Origin: an uncultured Oscillospiraceae bacterium
GTDB lineage: Bacteria; Bacillota; Clostridia; Oscillospirales; Acutalibacteraceae
Assembly (NCBI GenBank): GCA_959601025.1
Contig: CAUGOD010000004.1
Coordinates: 46,485 to 110,484 of the forward strand
DNA length: 64,000 nucleotides
Direction: 5' to 3'
Shown: positions 1-7,098 of the stretch, piece after piece
How the letters are laid out: each line of letters opens with the position of its first letter
How positions within the stretch are numbered: position 1 is the first letter of the stretch
Made by a program: the position numbers and the translations under genes
The notes under the pieces: model-generated
What the model was told of the DNA's origin: nothing
The model's database searches: none
Seen by the model: only the letters and a program-made list of their open reading frames with translations

Positions 1-35
1 TCCAAATATTCGTCTATCAGAAAGGCAGGAATTCC

Positions 36-692
36 ATGCTCACCTATAACGACATCCGCCACAACGAGGAGGTCAACGCCCTGATCGAAGCCGGAAACAG
101 CGCCCTCGGGGTACTCGGTTTCACCGATCACGGCTACGCCCACGCGGGGCTGACTTCCAAAAACGCCGGCGACCTGCTGGAAACCCTCGGGTATGACGAG
201 CGAACCTGCGAGCTGGCCCGTATCGCCGGCTACATGCACGATATCGGCAACGCGATCAACCGCAGCAATCATGCCATGTCGGGCGCGCTGCTCGCCTTCG
301 ATATTCTGAAGAGTCTGGATATGGACATCCGGGAAGCGGTGGCGGTTATGACCGCCATCGGCAACCACGACGAAGGCACCGCCGCCCCGGTCACACCGTT
401 GAGCGCGGCGCTGATTCTCGCGGATAAGAGCGACGTTCGCCGTTCCCGTGTCCGCAGCGGAGAGCACAATTTTGATATCCACGACCGGGTCAACTACGCC
501 GTGGTAGATTCTGCGCTGTCCGTGGTGAAAAAGGAGAAATTCATCTCCCTGAAAATCCAGATCGACACTTCCATTTGCGCGGTGATGGACTATTTCGAGA
601 TTTTCCTCAATCGCATGACCCTTTGCCGCTCTGCCGCCGCCTTCCTTGGTATGGATTTCGAACTGGTGATTAACGAAACCCGGATGCTGTAA
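36..692 (+). CDS. HD-domain phosphohydrolase-like protein
   Basis: This 218-residue cytoplasmic protein belongs to the HD superfamily of metal-dependent phosphohydrolases. The metal-binding core is visible as an early His in DHGYAHAG (about residue 32), the HD doublet in GYMHDIGNAINRSNHA (about 66-81) and a further His-Asp in GNHDEG (about 109-114). The C-terminal 80 residues resemble no effector domain I recognise. The ATG is preceded by a purine-rich GAAAGGCAGG. The downstream ATPase gene starts about 30 bp after the stop, so the two are probably cotranscribed. The substrate cannot be deduced. Nucleotide or cyclic nucleotide hydrolysis is the usual family role. The family call is confident, the function is not. 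Confidence 0.85.
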   Translation: MLTYNDIRHNEEVNALIEAGNSALGVLGFTDHGYAHAGLTSKNAGDLLETLGYDERTCELARIAGYMHDIGNAINRSNHAMSGALLAFDILKSLDMDIREAVAVMTAIGNHDEGTAAPVTPLSAALILADKSDVRRSRVRSGEHNFDIHDRVNYAVVDSALSVVKKEKFISLKIQIDTSICAVMDYFEIFLNRMTLCRSAAAFLGMDFELVINETRML

Positions 693-723
693 ATCCCGAT
701 CCGAAAGGAGGTTGGGTGTCCCC

Positions 724-1494
724 ATGAACCGCCTGTTTCTGCGCCGGCTGACGGTGGACGCCGCCGCTCTGCCGCCGGACAGCTATCTCTCCGCCCTCCC
801 CGCCGTACGGTGCGGAAGCCTGATGTTTCAAAAGCCTGTCACTTTTTTCGTTGGGGAAAATGGAACGGGAAAATCCACCCTGATCGAAGCGACCGCTGTG
901 GCTTGGGGGTTGAATCCGGAAGGCGGAAGTCGCAATTTCCGTTTTTCTACCCGGGACTCCCATTCCGACCTGCACCGTGTCCTTCATCTGGAAAAGGGTC
1001 CACTCCTGCCGCGAGATGAATATTTCCTGCGGGCGGAATCCTTCTACAACACTGCTTCCTACATCGACGAGCTGGACGATTCGCCCGGCGATCCCTCCCC
1101 GCTGCTCATTGGGGCGTATGGCGGAAAGTCACTGCACGACCAGTCGCACGGGGAGAGCTTTCTTTCCCTGGCGCTCCACCGTTTCCGTCCCGGAGGGCTG
1201 TATCTGCTGGACGAGCCGGAGGCCGCGCTCTCCCCGACCGGACAGATGGCGCTGCTGGCCCGAATCCATGAACTGGCGTCGCAGGGGGCGCAGTTTCTGA
1301 TCGCTACCCACTCTCCCCTGCTAATAACCTGCCCCGGATCGGACGTCTATGAATTCCAAGAGAAAGGCCCTCGGCTTGTTTCCTACGACCAGACGGCGCA
1401 TTTTCAAATCGTCCGGCGTTTTCTCAACAAACCGGAGGAAATGCTTCGCGCTCTTCTCGGCGAGGGCAGTGGGGCCGCGGACACCGCGCGCTGA
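724..1494 (+). CDS. AAA/SMC-like ATPase (ABC-type predicted ATPase)
   Basis: A small soluble ATPase of the SMC/RecF-like ABC class. Walker A is GENGTGKST (about residues 42-50). A signature-like GESFLSLALHRF precedes Walker B LYLLDEPEAALSP, and the switch His follows in ATHSPLL. There is no membrane domain and no long coiled coil, so it is a stand-alone predicted ATPase rather than a transporter subunit. I chose the ATG at 724: AAAGGAGG lies at 704-711, giving a spacing of 12. A TTG at 712 would sit directly on the ribosome site. It follows the HD-domain gene closely, which suggests a shared transcript. The biological role is unknown. Confidence 0.85.
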   Translation: MNRLFLRRLTVDAAALPPDSYLSALPAVRCGSLMFQKPVTFFVGENGTGKSTLIEATAVAWGLNPEGGSRNFRFSTRDSHSDLHRVLHLEKGPLLPRDEYFLRAESFYNTASYIDELDDSPGDPSPLLIGAYGGKSLHDQSHGESFLSLALHRFRPGGLYLLDEPEAALSPTGQMALLARIHELASQGAQFLIATHSPLLITCPGSDVYEFQEKGPRLVSYDQTAHFQIVRRFLNKPEEMLRALLGEGSGAADTAR

Positions 1495-1537
1495 ACGGGG
1501 CTGTTGGGAAAAGCTGGCCGCCGCGGGAAAGTCCGGC

Positions 1538-1566
1538 TTGACACCTCCCCGCCTGTGCGCTATAAT
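1538..1566 (+). promoter_or_regulatory. Consensus sigma-70 promoter for the tRNA-Pro locus
   Basis: TTGACA (1538-1543), a 17-bp spacer and TATAAT (1561-1566) give a perfect housekeeping promoter. It lies about 60 bp upstream of the first tRNA-Pro 5' half, so it was presumably the promoter of the original tRNA gene. The complete tRNA copy at 2005 is now about 440 bp downstream of it. Confidence 0.8.
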
Positions 1567-1624
1567 CGGAAAGCAGCCGTTCCCGGGCCGAAGCCGGGAA
1601 GCCGCTGGAAAATGGAATCCATAT

Positions 1625-1662
1625 CCGGGTGTAGCGCAGTTGGTAGCGCGCGACATTTGGGA
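1625..1662 (+). repeat. Orphan tRNA-Pro 5' half (scar 1)
   Basis: These 38 nt match the first half of the complete tRNA at 2005 with two differences (acceptor and position 8 region). They run from the acceptor strand through the D arm to the anticodon loop TTTGGGA, then diverge abruptly. No 3' half follows, so this is not a functional tRNA. It is best read as the host side of an integration junction inside the anticodon loop. Confidence 0.8.
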
Positions 1663-1770
1663 GTGCCGTGGCTGTATCCGGGACGGCTGAAGCCGAAACC
1701 CAGGAAAGCCTTGTATCACCTGCGTTTGCTGGATTTATCCTCTTGGCCAAATCGGGCGAGAAACCCGCTT

Positions 1771-1789
1771 TGACCACATGAATGACCAC
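1771..1789 (+). repeat. Two 12-bp-phased TGACCAC motifs (integrase arm-site candidates)
   Basis: TGACCAC occurs at 1771-1777 and 1783-1789, exactly 12 bp apart. The last copy lies 27 bp before the next tRNA half. The same phased motif precedes the complete tRNA and occurs again at the right end of the island. This is the arrangement expected of recombinase or Xis arm-type binding sites at one element end. Confidence 0.55.
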
Positions 1790-1815
1790 AGACAGCAGAA
1801 CAAAAAATTCAATAT

Positions 1816-1852
1816 CCGGTGTAGCTCAATTGGTAGGGCGCGACATTTGGGA
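1816..1852 (+). repeat. Orphan tRNA-Pro 5' half (scar 2)
   Basis: A second, more diverged 5' half of tRNA-Pro. It carries D-arm changes and one missing base compared with the copy at 1625. It again ends at the anticodon loop TTTGGGA and runs into unrelated AT-rich DNA. Read with 1625 and 2005, it marks a small element remnant trapped between successive integrations. Confidence 0.75.
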
Positions 1853-1959
1853 GCATAGACCTTGCGCACACCGAACAGAAATAAAAATCGCTGAAAACTC
1901 TTGAACGGTGCGGATTTCGGGCAGTTTATAAAAATTAAAAAAGCAGTCAAATTGGTGTC

Positions 1960-1990
1960 TGACCACAGTTTTGACCACTTACACGACCAC
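1960..1990 (+). repeat. Three 12-bp-phased (T/C)GACCAC motifs
   Basis: TGACCAC at 1960-1966 and 1972-1978 and CGACCAC at 1984-1990 have exact 12-bp phasing and sit immediately upstream of the complete tRNA-Pro. They are the same motif as at 1771-1789 and 19557-19575 and are candidate integrase arm sites. Confidence 0.55.
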
Positions 1991-2004
1991 AATTGAATAA
2001 CCAT

Positions 2005-2080
2005 CGGGGTATAGCGCAGTTGGTAGCGCGCGACATTTGGGATGTTGAGGCCGGGAGTTCGAGTCTCCCTACTCCGACCA
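2005..2080 (+). tRNA. tRNA-Pro(UGG)
   Basis: A complete 76-nt cloverleaf. The acceptor stem is CGGGGTA paired with TACTCCG, followed by A73 and an encoded CCA. The anticodon stem CGACA/TGTTG encloses loop TTTGGGA with anticodon TGG, and the T arm contains GTTCGAGTC. The 3' 45 nt (2036-2080) are repeated exactly at 19690-19734, so this gene is one attachment site of the adjoining island. The 5' half probably came from an earlier element, because phased TGACCAC motifs abut it. Confidence 0.93.
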
Positions 2081-2117
2081 AAAATCCTCTGAAACAAGCC
2101 GTTTCAGAGGATTTTTT
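2081..2117 (+). terminator. Rho-independent terminator after tRNA-Pro
   Basis: AAAATCCTCTGAAAC, loop AAGCC, then GTTTCAGAGGATTTTTT form a 15-bp stem with a T run directly after the tRNA CCA. A near copy of this hairpin and its downstream flank lies at 50032-50092. Confidence 0.85.
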
Positions 2118-2134
2118 ATGCCGTCAAGGGCTTT

Positions 2135-2163
2135 TTCTTTGTCTACTGCGACGCAAATTTTGA
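2135..2163 (+). repeat. Island-end direct repeat, left copy
   Basis: The segment around GTCTACTGCGACGCAAATTT is repeated with one base difference in its core at 19426-19453 in the same orientation. It lies between the tRNA terminator and the integrase terminator. The right copy may therefore be the left end of a second, related element. Confidence 0.6.
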
Positions 2164-2190
2164 AAGGGTGACCGCTCAGGTCACCCTTTC
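2162..2190 (-). terminator. Hairpin terminator overlapping the integrase stop codon
   Basis: GAAAGGGTGACC and GGTCACCCTTTC form a perfect 12-bp stem with a 5-nt loop. On the minus strand the TGA stop of the downstream integrase is inside the first arm, and AAAATTT follows the second arm. The hairpin ends the integrase transcript before the tRNA. Confidence 0.65.
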
Positions 2191-3395
2191 ATACTTTCCT
2201 TTTCAGCCTTAATTTGCGCCTTGACCTGAACGATCATTTGGGCAAGCTTTTCTTCGCATTCTTCTTGCGTCTTCGCATAGATATTATGACTTTCCCTCTT
2301 GCCATAGGCATTAGTCGGCGTGTATCTGCCCTCATACAGATGGTCGTTGATCATGGTGACACAACCCGTCTCCGGCTTGCGTATTTTTGGCGTGTACGGC
2401 TTAAATTCGATTGTGGAGGTATCTTTTGTCTGCCGCTGAACCGCCGGCATACGGGCGTCTATGCCGCCGATTTTGCGGTCAATCCGCACCGCCGCCTGCC
2501 TTTGCATCGTATCGGTGATATGGCTGTAAATATCCAGCGTAGTAGCTGATGATACATGACCGATAGTCGCTGAAAGCGTTTTTACATCCATACCGTGCTC
2601 CAGCGCCATTGTGGCAAATGTATGCCGCAGATCATGAAAGCGTACCTTTTTGCAGCCTGCCCGTTCCAATATCAACTGCAGCCGTTTGCGGACGGAGGAA
2701 GGATTCCGCGGTCTGCTGTTGTCCAGCGGTGAAGGAAACATCCAATCCGAATCAACCACTTGCTTGTGCTGTGCCAGCACATTCACAAGCGACGGCGGCA
2801 GAATCACCGTACGGACAGACGCTTTTGTTTTCGGTGCGGATATCATCGGCTCTCCCTTAATGATATACACCTGCCGCTCGATATGCAGCTCACCCGTTGT
2901 AAAATTGAGGTCGCTCCATTTGATCGCTAATATCTCGCCGCGACGCATTCCCGTGCCAAGTTCCAGCAGAAAGAGCTCATAATATCCTTCTTCCTTTGCC
3001 TGATGCAGAAACCGCAGTATCTCGTTTTGCGCCAGCACCTGCATCTCCCGCGCCTTTTTCGGCGGCAGCTTACAGCCGACAGCGGGATTGATGCGGATCA
3101 GTCCGTCCTGCACCGCTCTTTGCAGCGCCGTGCGGCAGTTGGCGTGTATTGCCCGTATTGTTCTGTCAGAAAGCCCCTTGCCGAGCGTTTCGGCATGCAG
3201 CTTTCGTCCGCCGGACTTCTCCTTTGCGTAGAATTGCTGTAAATCGGATTGCGACAGCTTGTTCAGCGGTATCTTTCCGATTTCGGGAATGATGTGGTTG
3301 TAGATGCGGTTTTCATAGTCGCCCTTCGTGGTGATGCGAAGCGTATGCCGGCAATATGTCTGATACCAGAAGTCGATCCATTCACCAAACGGCAT
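2181..3395 (-). CDS. Tyrosine site-specific integrase, N-terminally truncated by an amber codon
   Basis: A 404-residue phage/ICE-type tyrosine recombinase. It has the SAM-like core-binding domain (about residues 1-90) and a catalytic domain with Arg in GTGMRRGEI, the HDLRHTFAT box, His in IGHVSSATTLD and the nucleophile in LDIYSHIT. An unusual C-terminal tail (about 330-400) contains a second strand-rich AP2-like module near LYEGRYTPTNAYGK. Reading continues upstream in frame to 3599 except for one TAG at 3450-3452, and that stretch encodes the missing N-terminal arm-binding domain. As drawn, the protein starts at an internal ATG with no good ribosome site, so it is either a fresh pseudogene or made by readthrough. 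It ends 100 bp from the tRNA, the normal place for an integrase. Confidence 0.8.
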   Translation of the reverse strand: MPFGEWIDFWYQTYCRHTLRITTKGDYENRIYNHIIPEIGKIPLNKLSQSDLQQFYAKEKSGGRKLHAETLGKGLSDRTIRAIHANCRTALQRAVQDGLIRINPAVGCKLPPKKAREMQVLAQNEILRFLHQAKEEGYYELFLLELGTGMRRGEILAIKWSDLNFTTGELHIERQVYIIKGEPMISAPKTKASVRTVILPPSLVNVLAQHKQVVDSDWMFPSPLDNSRPRNPSSVRKRLQLILERAGCKKVRFHDLRHTFATMALEHGMDVKTLSATIGHVSSATTLDIYSHITDTMQRQAAVRIDRKIGGIDARMPAVQRQTKDTSTIEFKPYTPKIRKPETGCVTMINDHLYEGRYTPTNAYGKRESHNIYAKTQEECEEKLAQMIVQVKAQIKAEKESMKG

Positions 3396-3599
3396 ATCTG
3401 GCTTATCCTTTTCCGCAGCGCCGCCGTGTTGCTCCTTTAGTTTTTCAAGCTAAGCGGCACATTCCGTTTTGGTTTTGGCGGTTACGCTTTTTGTAATCGG
3501 CTGGCTCTTTTCATTGTACCCGACAACAACTCGCCCTTCCCACCGTCCGTCTTTTCTTTTTCTGAGAGTTCCTTCTCCCTTTGCACGCTTTTTAGCCAC
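3396..3599 (-). pseudogene. Severed N-terminal arm-binding domain of the integrase (in-frame TAG)
   Basis: On the minus strand GTG at 3599-3597 opens a frame that reads through an AP2-like DNA-binding segment with DGRWEGRVVVGYNEKSQP, like the neighbour's DGRWEGRIVVGHKKNGDP. It meets TAG at 3450-3452 and then continues without shift (LEKLKEQHGGAAEKDKPD) into the integrase at 3395. The GTG overlaps the stop of the upstream integrase by 8 nt, so the intact gene was translationally coupled. A single base change would restore it. Confidence 0.75.
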
Positions 3600-4767
3600 T
3601 CGTATCACCGCCATCCAACATAATCTCATCCATAAAGCTGCCCACGATATGGGAGGCGCTCTTTTGCATATCGGTGGTCACATGCGTATAGGTATCCAGC
3701 GTAAAGCTGGCGTTGGTGTGACCTAAGATGCCCGACAATGTTTTCGCATCCACACCGCTGATCAGTGCGTGAGTCGCAAAGGTATGCCGCAGATCATGAA
3801 AGCGAATCAGCGGAAGCTCCGCTTGTTTGAGCAGTGTCTTCAATCGGTGGTAAGCGTAGTCGGGGTGCATCGGTTTTTCCGGCTGATATAGATTCGGGAA
3901 TATCCACTCGCTTACCGCTTTTTCTTTCCGCTTTCGCAGCAGATCGGCTGTACTCGGCGGCAGCAGTACCGTGCGCGTTCCCGTTTCGGTCTTCGTTTCA
4001 CCGACAGTTAGACCGCCGCCTTTCTTTTTATGAATCGAGCGTCTGATTTTCAGCTTGCCGGTATCGGATTCAAAGTCCGTCCACTTCAGTCCGCAGATTT
4101 CCCCTCGGCGCAAACCCGTTGTCAGTTCTGTGTAGAAGAAATCGTACCACAGTTCATCCTGACGGATTCGCTTCATAAATCGGTCTAGCTGATCGTCATT
4201 CAAGATTTGTTTCGGCGCATAGCTGTTTTTCGGTATCGTTGTGCCGTTTGTGGGATTTTTGATAAGCAGCCGCTGTGCCACCGCCATATCCAGTGCTTCA
4301 TGAAGCATCATGTGTATCTTGCGAACCAAGCTGTCGGCAAGCTCCGTTCCGTGCAGCTTGTCCGGTCTTACCCTGCCGTGCTTTTTGACGGTGTTATAAA
4401 ATTTCTGTATCTCCTGCGTAGACAGTGCCGACAGCGGCTTGTCGCCGAGATAGGGTTTGATCTGATTTTTTATCATCGCCTTGTAAGCGTCCAGCGTGGT
4501 TTCCCGAACTGTGAAGATCATATATTCATTGAGCCAACGGTCGAGCCACTCTCCGAGAGTCATGTTGCAGTCCTCGGTGAGATCGGCATCGCGGTACATC
4601 TCAATATGATCGTACAGCTTTTGCATCAGTTCCTTTTGCGTACGGCCGAGCACGTAGCGGTGGATAGGATCGCCGTTCTTTTTATGACCGACAACAATCC
4701 TGCCTTCCCACCGCCCGTCATCGCGCTTTCGTACCATGCCGTCGCCCGACGGTCTCCGTTTTGCCAT
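3592..4767 (-). CDS. Tyrosine site-specific integrase (complete)
   Basis: A 391-residue tyrosine recombinase. The N-terminal AP2-like arm-binding domain contains DGRWEGRIVVGHKKNGDP (about residues 15-40), followed by a SAM-like core-binding domain with NMTLGEWLDRWLNEYM. The catalytic domain shows Arg in TTGLRRGEICGLKW, RFHDLRHTFATHALISG, HTNASFTLDTYTHV and the nucleophilic Tyr in DTYTHV. I chose the third ATG (4767), because AAAGGAG is about 9 nt upstream of it and overlaps the earlier two. It should cut in the tRNA-Pro anticodon loop and mobilise the island. The downstream integrase overlaps its 3' end, so the two could act together or recognise different ends. Confidence 0.9.
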   Translation of the reverse strand: MAKRRPSGDGMVRKRDDGRWEGRIVVGHKKNGDPIHRYVLGRTQKELMQKLYDHIEMYRDADLTEDCNMTLGEWLDRWLNEYMIFTVRETTLDAYKAMIKNQIKPYLGDKPLSALSTQEIQKFYNTVKKHGRVRPDKLHGTELADSLVRKIHMMLHEALDMAVAQRLLIKNPTNGTTIPKNSYAPKQILNDDQLDRFMKRIRQDELWYDFFYTELTTGLRRGEICGLKWTDFESDTGKLKIRRSIHKKKGGGLTVGETKTETGTRTVLLPPSTADLLRKRKEKAVSEWIFPNLYQPEKPMHPDYAYHRLKTLLKQAELPLIRFHDLRHTFATHALISGVDAKTLSGILGHTNASFTLDTYTHVTTDMQKSASHIVGSFMDEIMLDGGDTSG

Positions 4768-4848
4768 ATACATCATCTCCTTTCAGCAACACAACATACC
4801 ACAACGGTTTCTCAATATCCAGCGACAACGGAAAGTTTATCAAAGAGT

Positions 4849-5262
4849 TCACATCCATCCATTGTAATGCCCGGTGGTGATATCTGTGAGATTCACTTTT
4901 CCGCGGGTGCGGCGGACATTATTGATTGCTTCCCGCCGCATATCTTCAACTTCTTCTTCGGTGATATCCGATAGCTTCGCTATCATCCGCATCACCATTT
5001 CAAGCTGAACCGCATAGCGGAACAGTCCTTTTGAAATTGCTTTTGCATTATCCTCGCTCATGTCTGCCACCGCTCTTGCCAACTTGTCCGACAGAGCGGA
5101 AGCGTTTTCCTGTAACAGTTCGTTGGCAATGAAGCTCTCCACCGCCGCAGTATAAAATTCATTTCGGGATTTATACCCGTGCTCTTTCATCATTCTATCA
5201 GCCTTTTTGACGGTATCCCGATCGAGATAAAGACTAATTCGTTGTTTGCTTTCCAAATCCAT
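4849..5262 (-). CDS. Ribbon-helix-helix (CopG-like) DNA-binding protein
   Basis: A 137-residue protein. Its N-terminus (KQRISLYLDRDTVKKADRMM, then a helix near YKSRNEFYTAAVESFI) is a ribbon-helix-helix fold of the CopG/MobC type. The rest is helical and charged, with no known domain. The start was set at 5262 by GGAGG five bases before the ATG. A longer frame to 5331 lacks a ribosome site. It lies between the integrases and the Xis-type genes and may regulate the island or bind a transfer or replication origin in the adjacent non-coding DNA. No relaxase is present to pair with it. Confidence 0.8.
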   Translation of the reverse strand: MDLESKQRISLYLDRDTVKKADRMMKEHGYKSRNEFYTAAVESFIANELLQENASALSDKLARAVADMSEDNAKAISKGLFRYAVQLEMVMRMIAKLSDITEEEVEDMRREAINNVRRTRGKVNLTDITTGHYNGWM

Positions 5263-5795
5263 AAAAACCTCCGAATTTAGCAATACACCATGGTTTGCGT
5301 ACGGCAGGGATAAACAGGTTTTGGAAGACAAAATTTCCCCGATACTTGCTGAAAAGCCTCGGAATACGGTAGTATTCCTGCGTTTTTCACCGGCGTCTCA
5401 GAAAAATTTTTTGTCTTACAAAACTGCTCTGCACCTAAAAGCGAGTAATTTTTTTCGTCAGAGGGTTCGCGGCAGGCGCAGATATGCTAACGCATTTCAA
5501 GGCTGACGCGTGCCGTATGGCGGAAAAAGGGCCGCTTTTAGGCTGTTTTCTCCCCGTCGCGCGCAAACCAAGTGCTACCTATAAAGTCGCTTGTTTACGC
5601 CGTAAACAGGCTTTTTTATCTTCACAGCAACCCACGCTTTTACACCAAACTGTATTTAACAGCCACCTTACAACGCCGAATGCCGCCACAGTTCAAAGTA
5701 GCGGAAAATGGCTTGAACACGGCGTTTTCGGTCGGCATTGCCGTCCGATGTGACACGCAAAGGCGCCGTTTACGGCACCTTTGCTTTCTCCTGCT
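5263..5795. other. 533-bp non-coding region with hairpins (possible origin or regulatory DNA)
   Basis: No convincing gene in six frames. It holds an exact inverted repeat GGAATAC/GTATTCC with a 4-nt loop (5361-5378), a near-perfect palindrome TGTTTACG-C-CGTAAACA (5592-5608) followed by GGCTTTTTT, and the hairpin at 5757-5784. Its position next to a CopG-like gene is typical for an oriT or replication origin on small integrative elements, but nothing here proves that. Confidence 0.4.
5757..5784 (-). terminator. Hairpin downstream of the zinc-protein gene
   Basis: GCAAAGGCGCCG and CGGCACCTTTGC form a 12-bp stem with one mismatch and loop TTTA, 12 bp past the stop of the 5796-6077 gene. It has no long T run and is only probably a terminator. 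Confidence 0.45.
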
Positions 5796-6077
5796 TCATT
5801 TTCGACCCTGTAAATCTTCCGCATATGCCGCCGCCAGTTCCGCATACGGATCGGGGAGCGGATTGGTTTTGCATTGCGGAACAAGCTCATCCATCAGGCG
5901 ATCAAAGCATTTACAGCACAGATTGAGATTCAAGAGATAGCCGTCGTATGCAGAGCCATATCCGAAACGGTGACGGAAACAAAAGTTTTCCTCCTCATCC
6001 CACAGTTCAAATTTCTTTCCGCATAGATTGCACCTTTTGGCTGCTTTCGCTTTGATTCTTTTTATTCTCATCTTCAT
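5796..6077 (-). CDS. Small zinc-ribbon protein of an integrative element
   Basis: A 93-residue basic protein with a CxxC pair in RCNLCGKKFELWDEEE, a CFRH motif and a second Cys pair in LCCKCFDRL, consistent with one structural zinc site. The size and pattern resemble unnamed small proteins on clostridial conjugative and mobilisable elements. Its ATG overlaps the stop of the winged-helix gene by 4 nt, so it is the last gene of the Xis mini-operon. The function is unknown. Confidence 0.75.
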   Translation of the reverse strand: MKMRIKRIKAKAAKRCNLCGKKFELWDEEENFCFRHRFGYGSAYDGYLLNLNLCCKCFDRLMDELVPQCKTNPLPDPYAELAAAYAEDLQGRK

Positions 6078-6514
6078 ACCGCTTCCCGTTTTTTCTGTCG
6101 GTCATACCGTTCTAATTTTCTGATCGCTTTTTCATGCGCTTGCTGACAGATCGCTCTTTGTAACTGCTGTTCAAAATACAAGCTCTTTGCCTGCTCAATC
6201 GGAAGAATGGTGTAGAGCAGATTGCCGTTGCGCTTTATTCCATTTGCCATACGAATTTCCGTCGGCTCAGTCCGGATCAGTTGCTTGTCCTCCAGCTGTT
6301 TTACATACTTGCTCACCGTATTGCGGGACATATTCAGCGCGTCACCGATGGTGCGGAAGCTGGGATGGCACTGAAAGGTCTTGCGGTTTTCCCGGCAGAG
6401 CAGATACGCATAGACGGCGATCTCTCCGCTGGAGAGACCCAGGCAAAAGATTTCGTTCGGCAGTGGAAAGTAATCCCGGATTGCATCGCGCTTTGGATAA
6501 CAGTTGTATTTCAA
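6074..6514 (-). CDS. Winged-helix replication-initiator-like protein
   Basis: A 146-residue protein with a winged helix-turn-helix. Residues from about LPNEIFCLGLSSGEIAVYAY through HPSFRTIGDALNMSRNTVSK and KYVKQLEDKQLIRTE form the HTH and wing seen in element-borne replication or regulatory proteins. I place the start at TTG 6514, because AGGAGG (6521-6526) is six bases upstream and the TTG overlaps the Xis stop as TTGA. The upstream ATG at 6544 lies inside the Xis gene and has no ribosome site. The role is either replication or partition of the excised circle or transcription control. Confidence 0.75.
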   Translation of the reverse strand: MKYNCYPKRDAIRDYFPLPNEIFCLGLSSGEIAVYAYLLCRENRKTFQCHPSFRTIGDALNMSRNTVSKYVKQLEDKQLIRTEPTEIRMANGIKRNGNLLYTILPIEQAKSLYFEQQLQRAICQQAHEKAIRKLERYDRQKKREAV

Positions 6515-6720
6515 ATGCTTCCTCCTGTCTTTTCTTCTACCCACTGCCTGAACTTTTCTTTGGGTACGATGAGCCGTGAACCGATTCGCAGGGACGGAAA
6601 TCCTTTTTCATGCATCAGCTCATAGCTGCTTGAAATAGAAATCCCAAGCAGCTTCGCCACCGTTTCTGCATTGAGGAATAACGGCAGTGCATCGTAAGTG
6701 GTATAAGTGGATTCTTTCAT
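6511..6720 (-). CDS. Excisionase-type MerR-like DNA-binding protein
   Basis: A 69-residue protein with the excisionase HTH layout: LFLNAETVAKLLGISISSSY, then GFPSLRIGSRLIVPKEKFRQW. This class bends DNA at element ends and turns the integrase toward excision. AAAGGAGG lies about 9 nt before the ATG. It is first in a three-gene unit (Xis, winged helix, zinc protein) transcribed toward the integrases from the promoter at 6960-6988 through a leader with a long hairpin. Confidence 0.85.
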   Translation of the reverse strand: MKESTYTTYDALPLFLNAETVAKLLGISISSSYELMHEKGFPSLRIGSRLIVPKEKFRQWVEEKTGGSI

Positions 6721-6791
6721 CGGCTTGTGCCTCCTTTCAAATTCACACGTGTTTCATCCGTGTATGTATGAGTCGGTCAATTTTGCAAAAC

Positions 6792-6892
6792 AAAAAAGAC
6801 CTTAGCTTACATTTCATCACGGAAACACAAATAAAGCGGACAGGCGTTCGCTTTTCAGAATGTTCCGTGCCTGATATGTAAGTAAGATCTTT
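6792..6892 (-). promoter_or_regulatory. Attenuator-like leader hairpin of the excisionase operon
   Basis: On the minus strand, AAGATCTTACTTACATATCA and GGCACGGAAC (near 6892-6862) pair imperfectly with GTTTCCGTGATGAAATGTAA and GCTAAGGTCTT (near 6825-6797). TTTTTT follows at 6797-6792, about 70 nt before the Xis start. This is a long terminator in a 230-nt leader and implies that Xis expression is controlled by transcription readthrough. Confidence 0.65.
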
Positions 6893-6959
6893 GCGATTCA
6901 ATATGTTTCGCCGCTCTTCGGCAGCTCGTTAGGTAGGCACTCTATTTAGTTGTGTTTAT

Positions 6960-6988
6960 ATTATAACAGAACAAACGTTTCTTGTCAA
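6960..6988 (-). promoter_or_regulatory. Consensus sigma-70 promoter of the excisionase operon
   Basis: Read on the minus strand, TTGACA (6988-6983), a 17-bp spacer and TATAAT (6965-6960) form a perfect promoter about 240 bp upstream of the excisionase ATG. Such a strong promoter with an in-leader terminator fits on/off control by attenuation. Confidence 0.8.
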
Positions 6989-7050
6989 GCTTTTTGAATA
7001 ATCTAAACGGTTTTGGGGAATACTACTTTATTTACGATACTCTTGACAGT

Positions 7051-7086
7051 GATAAGGCTGAGCCGAATTACCAGCTCAGCCTTATC
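7051..7086 (-). terminator. Hairpin after the DUF6809-like gene
   Basis: GATAAGGCTGAGC and GCTCAGCCTTATC make a perfect 13-bp stem 12 bp past the stop of the gene at 7099. It has no T run on either side, so termination is probable but not certain. Confidence 0.45.
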
Positions 7087-7098
7087 GCTTTGTCAGTT

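Noticed and set aside
1321..2097. Several open frames around the tRNA halves, including one on the minus strand at 1735-2097
   Set aside because: They read through tRNA sequence, tRNA scars and att motifs and share no family features.
4849..6720. Complete conjugative element (ICE)
   Set aside because: No relaxase, coupling protein or type IV secretion gene is present between the two attachment sites, so it is a non-conjugative island or a decayed mobilisable element.
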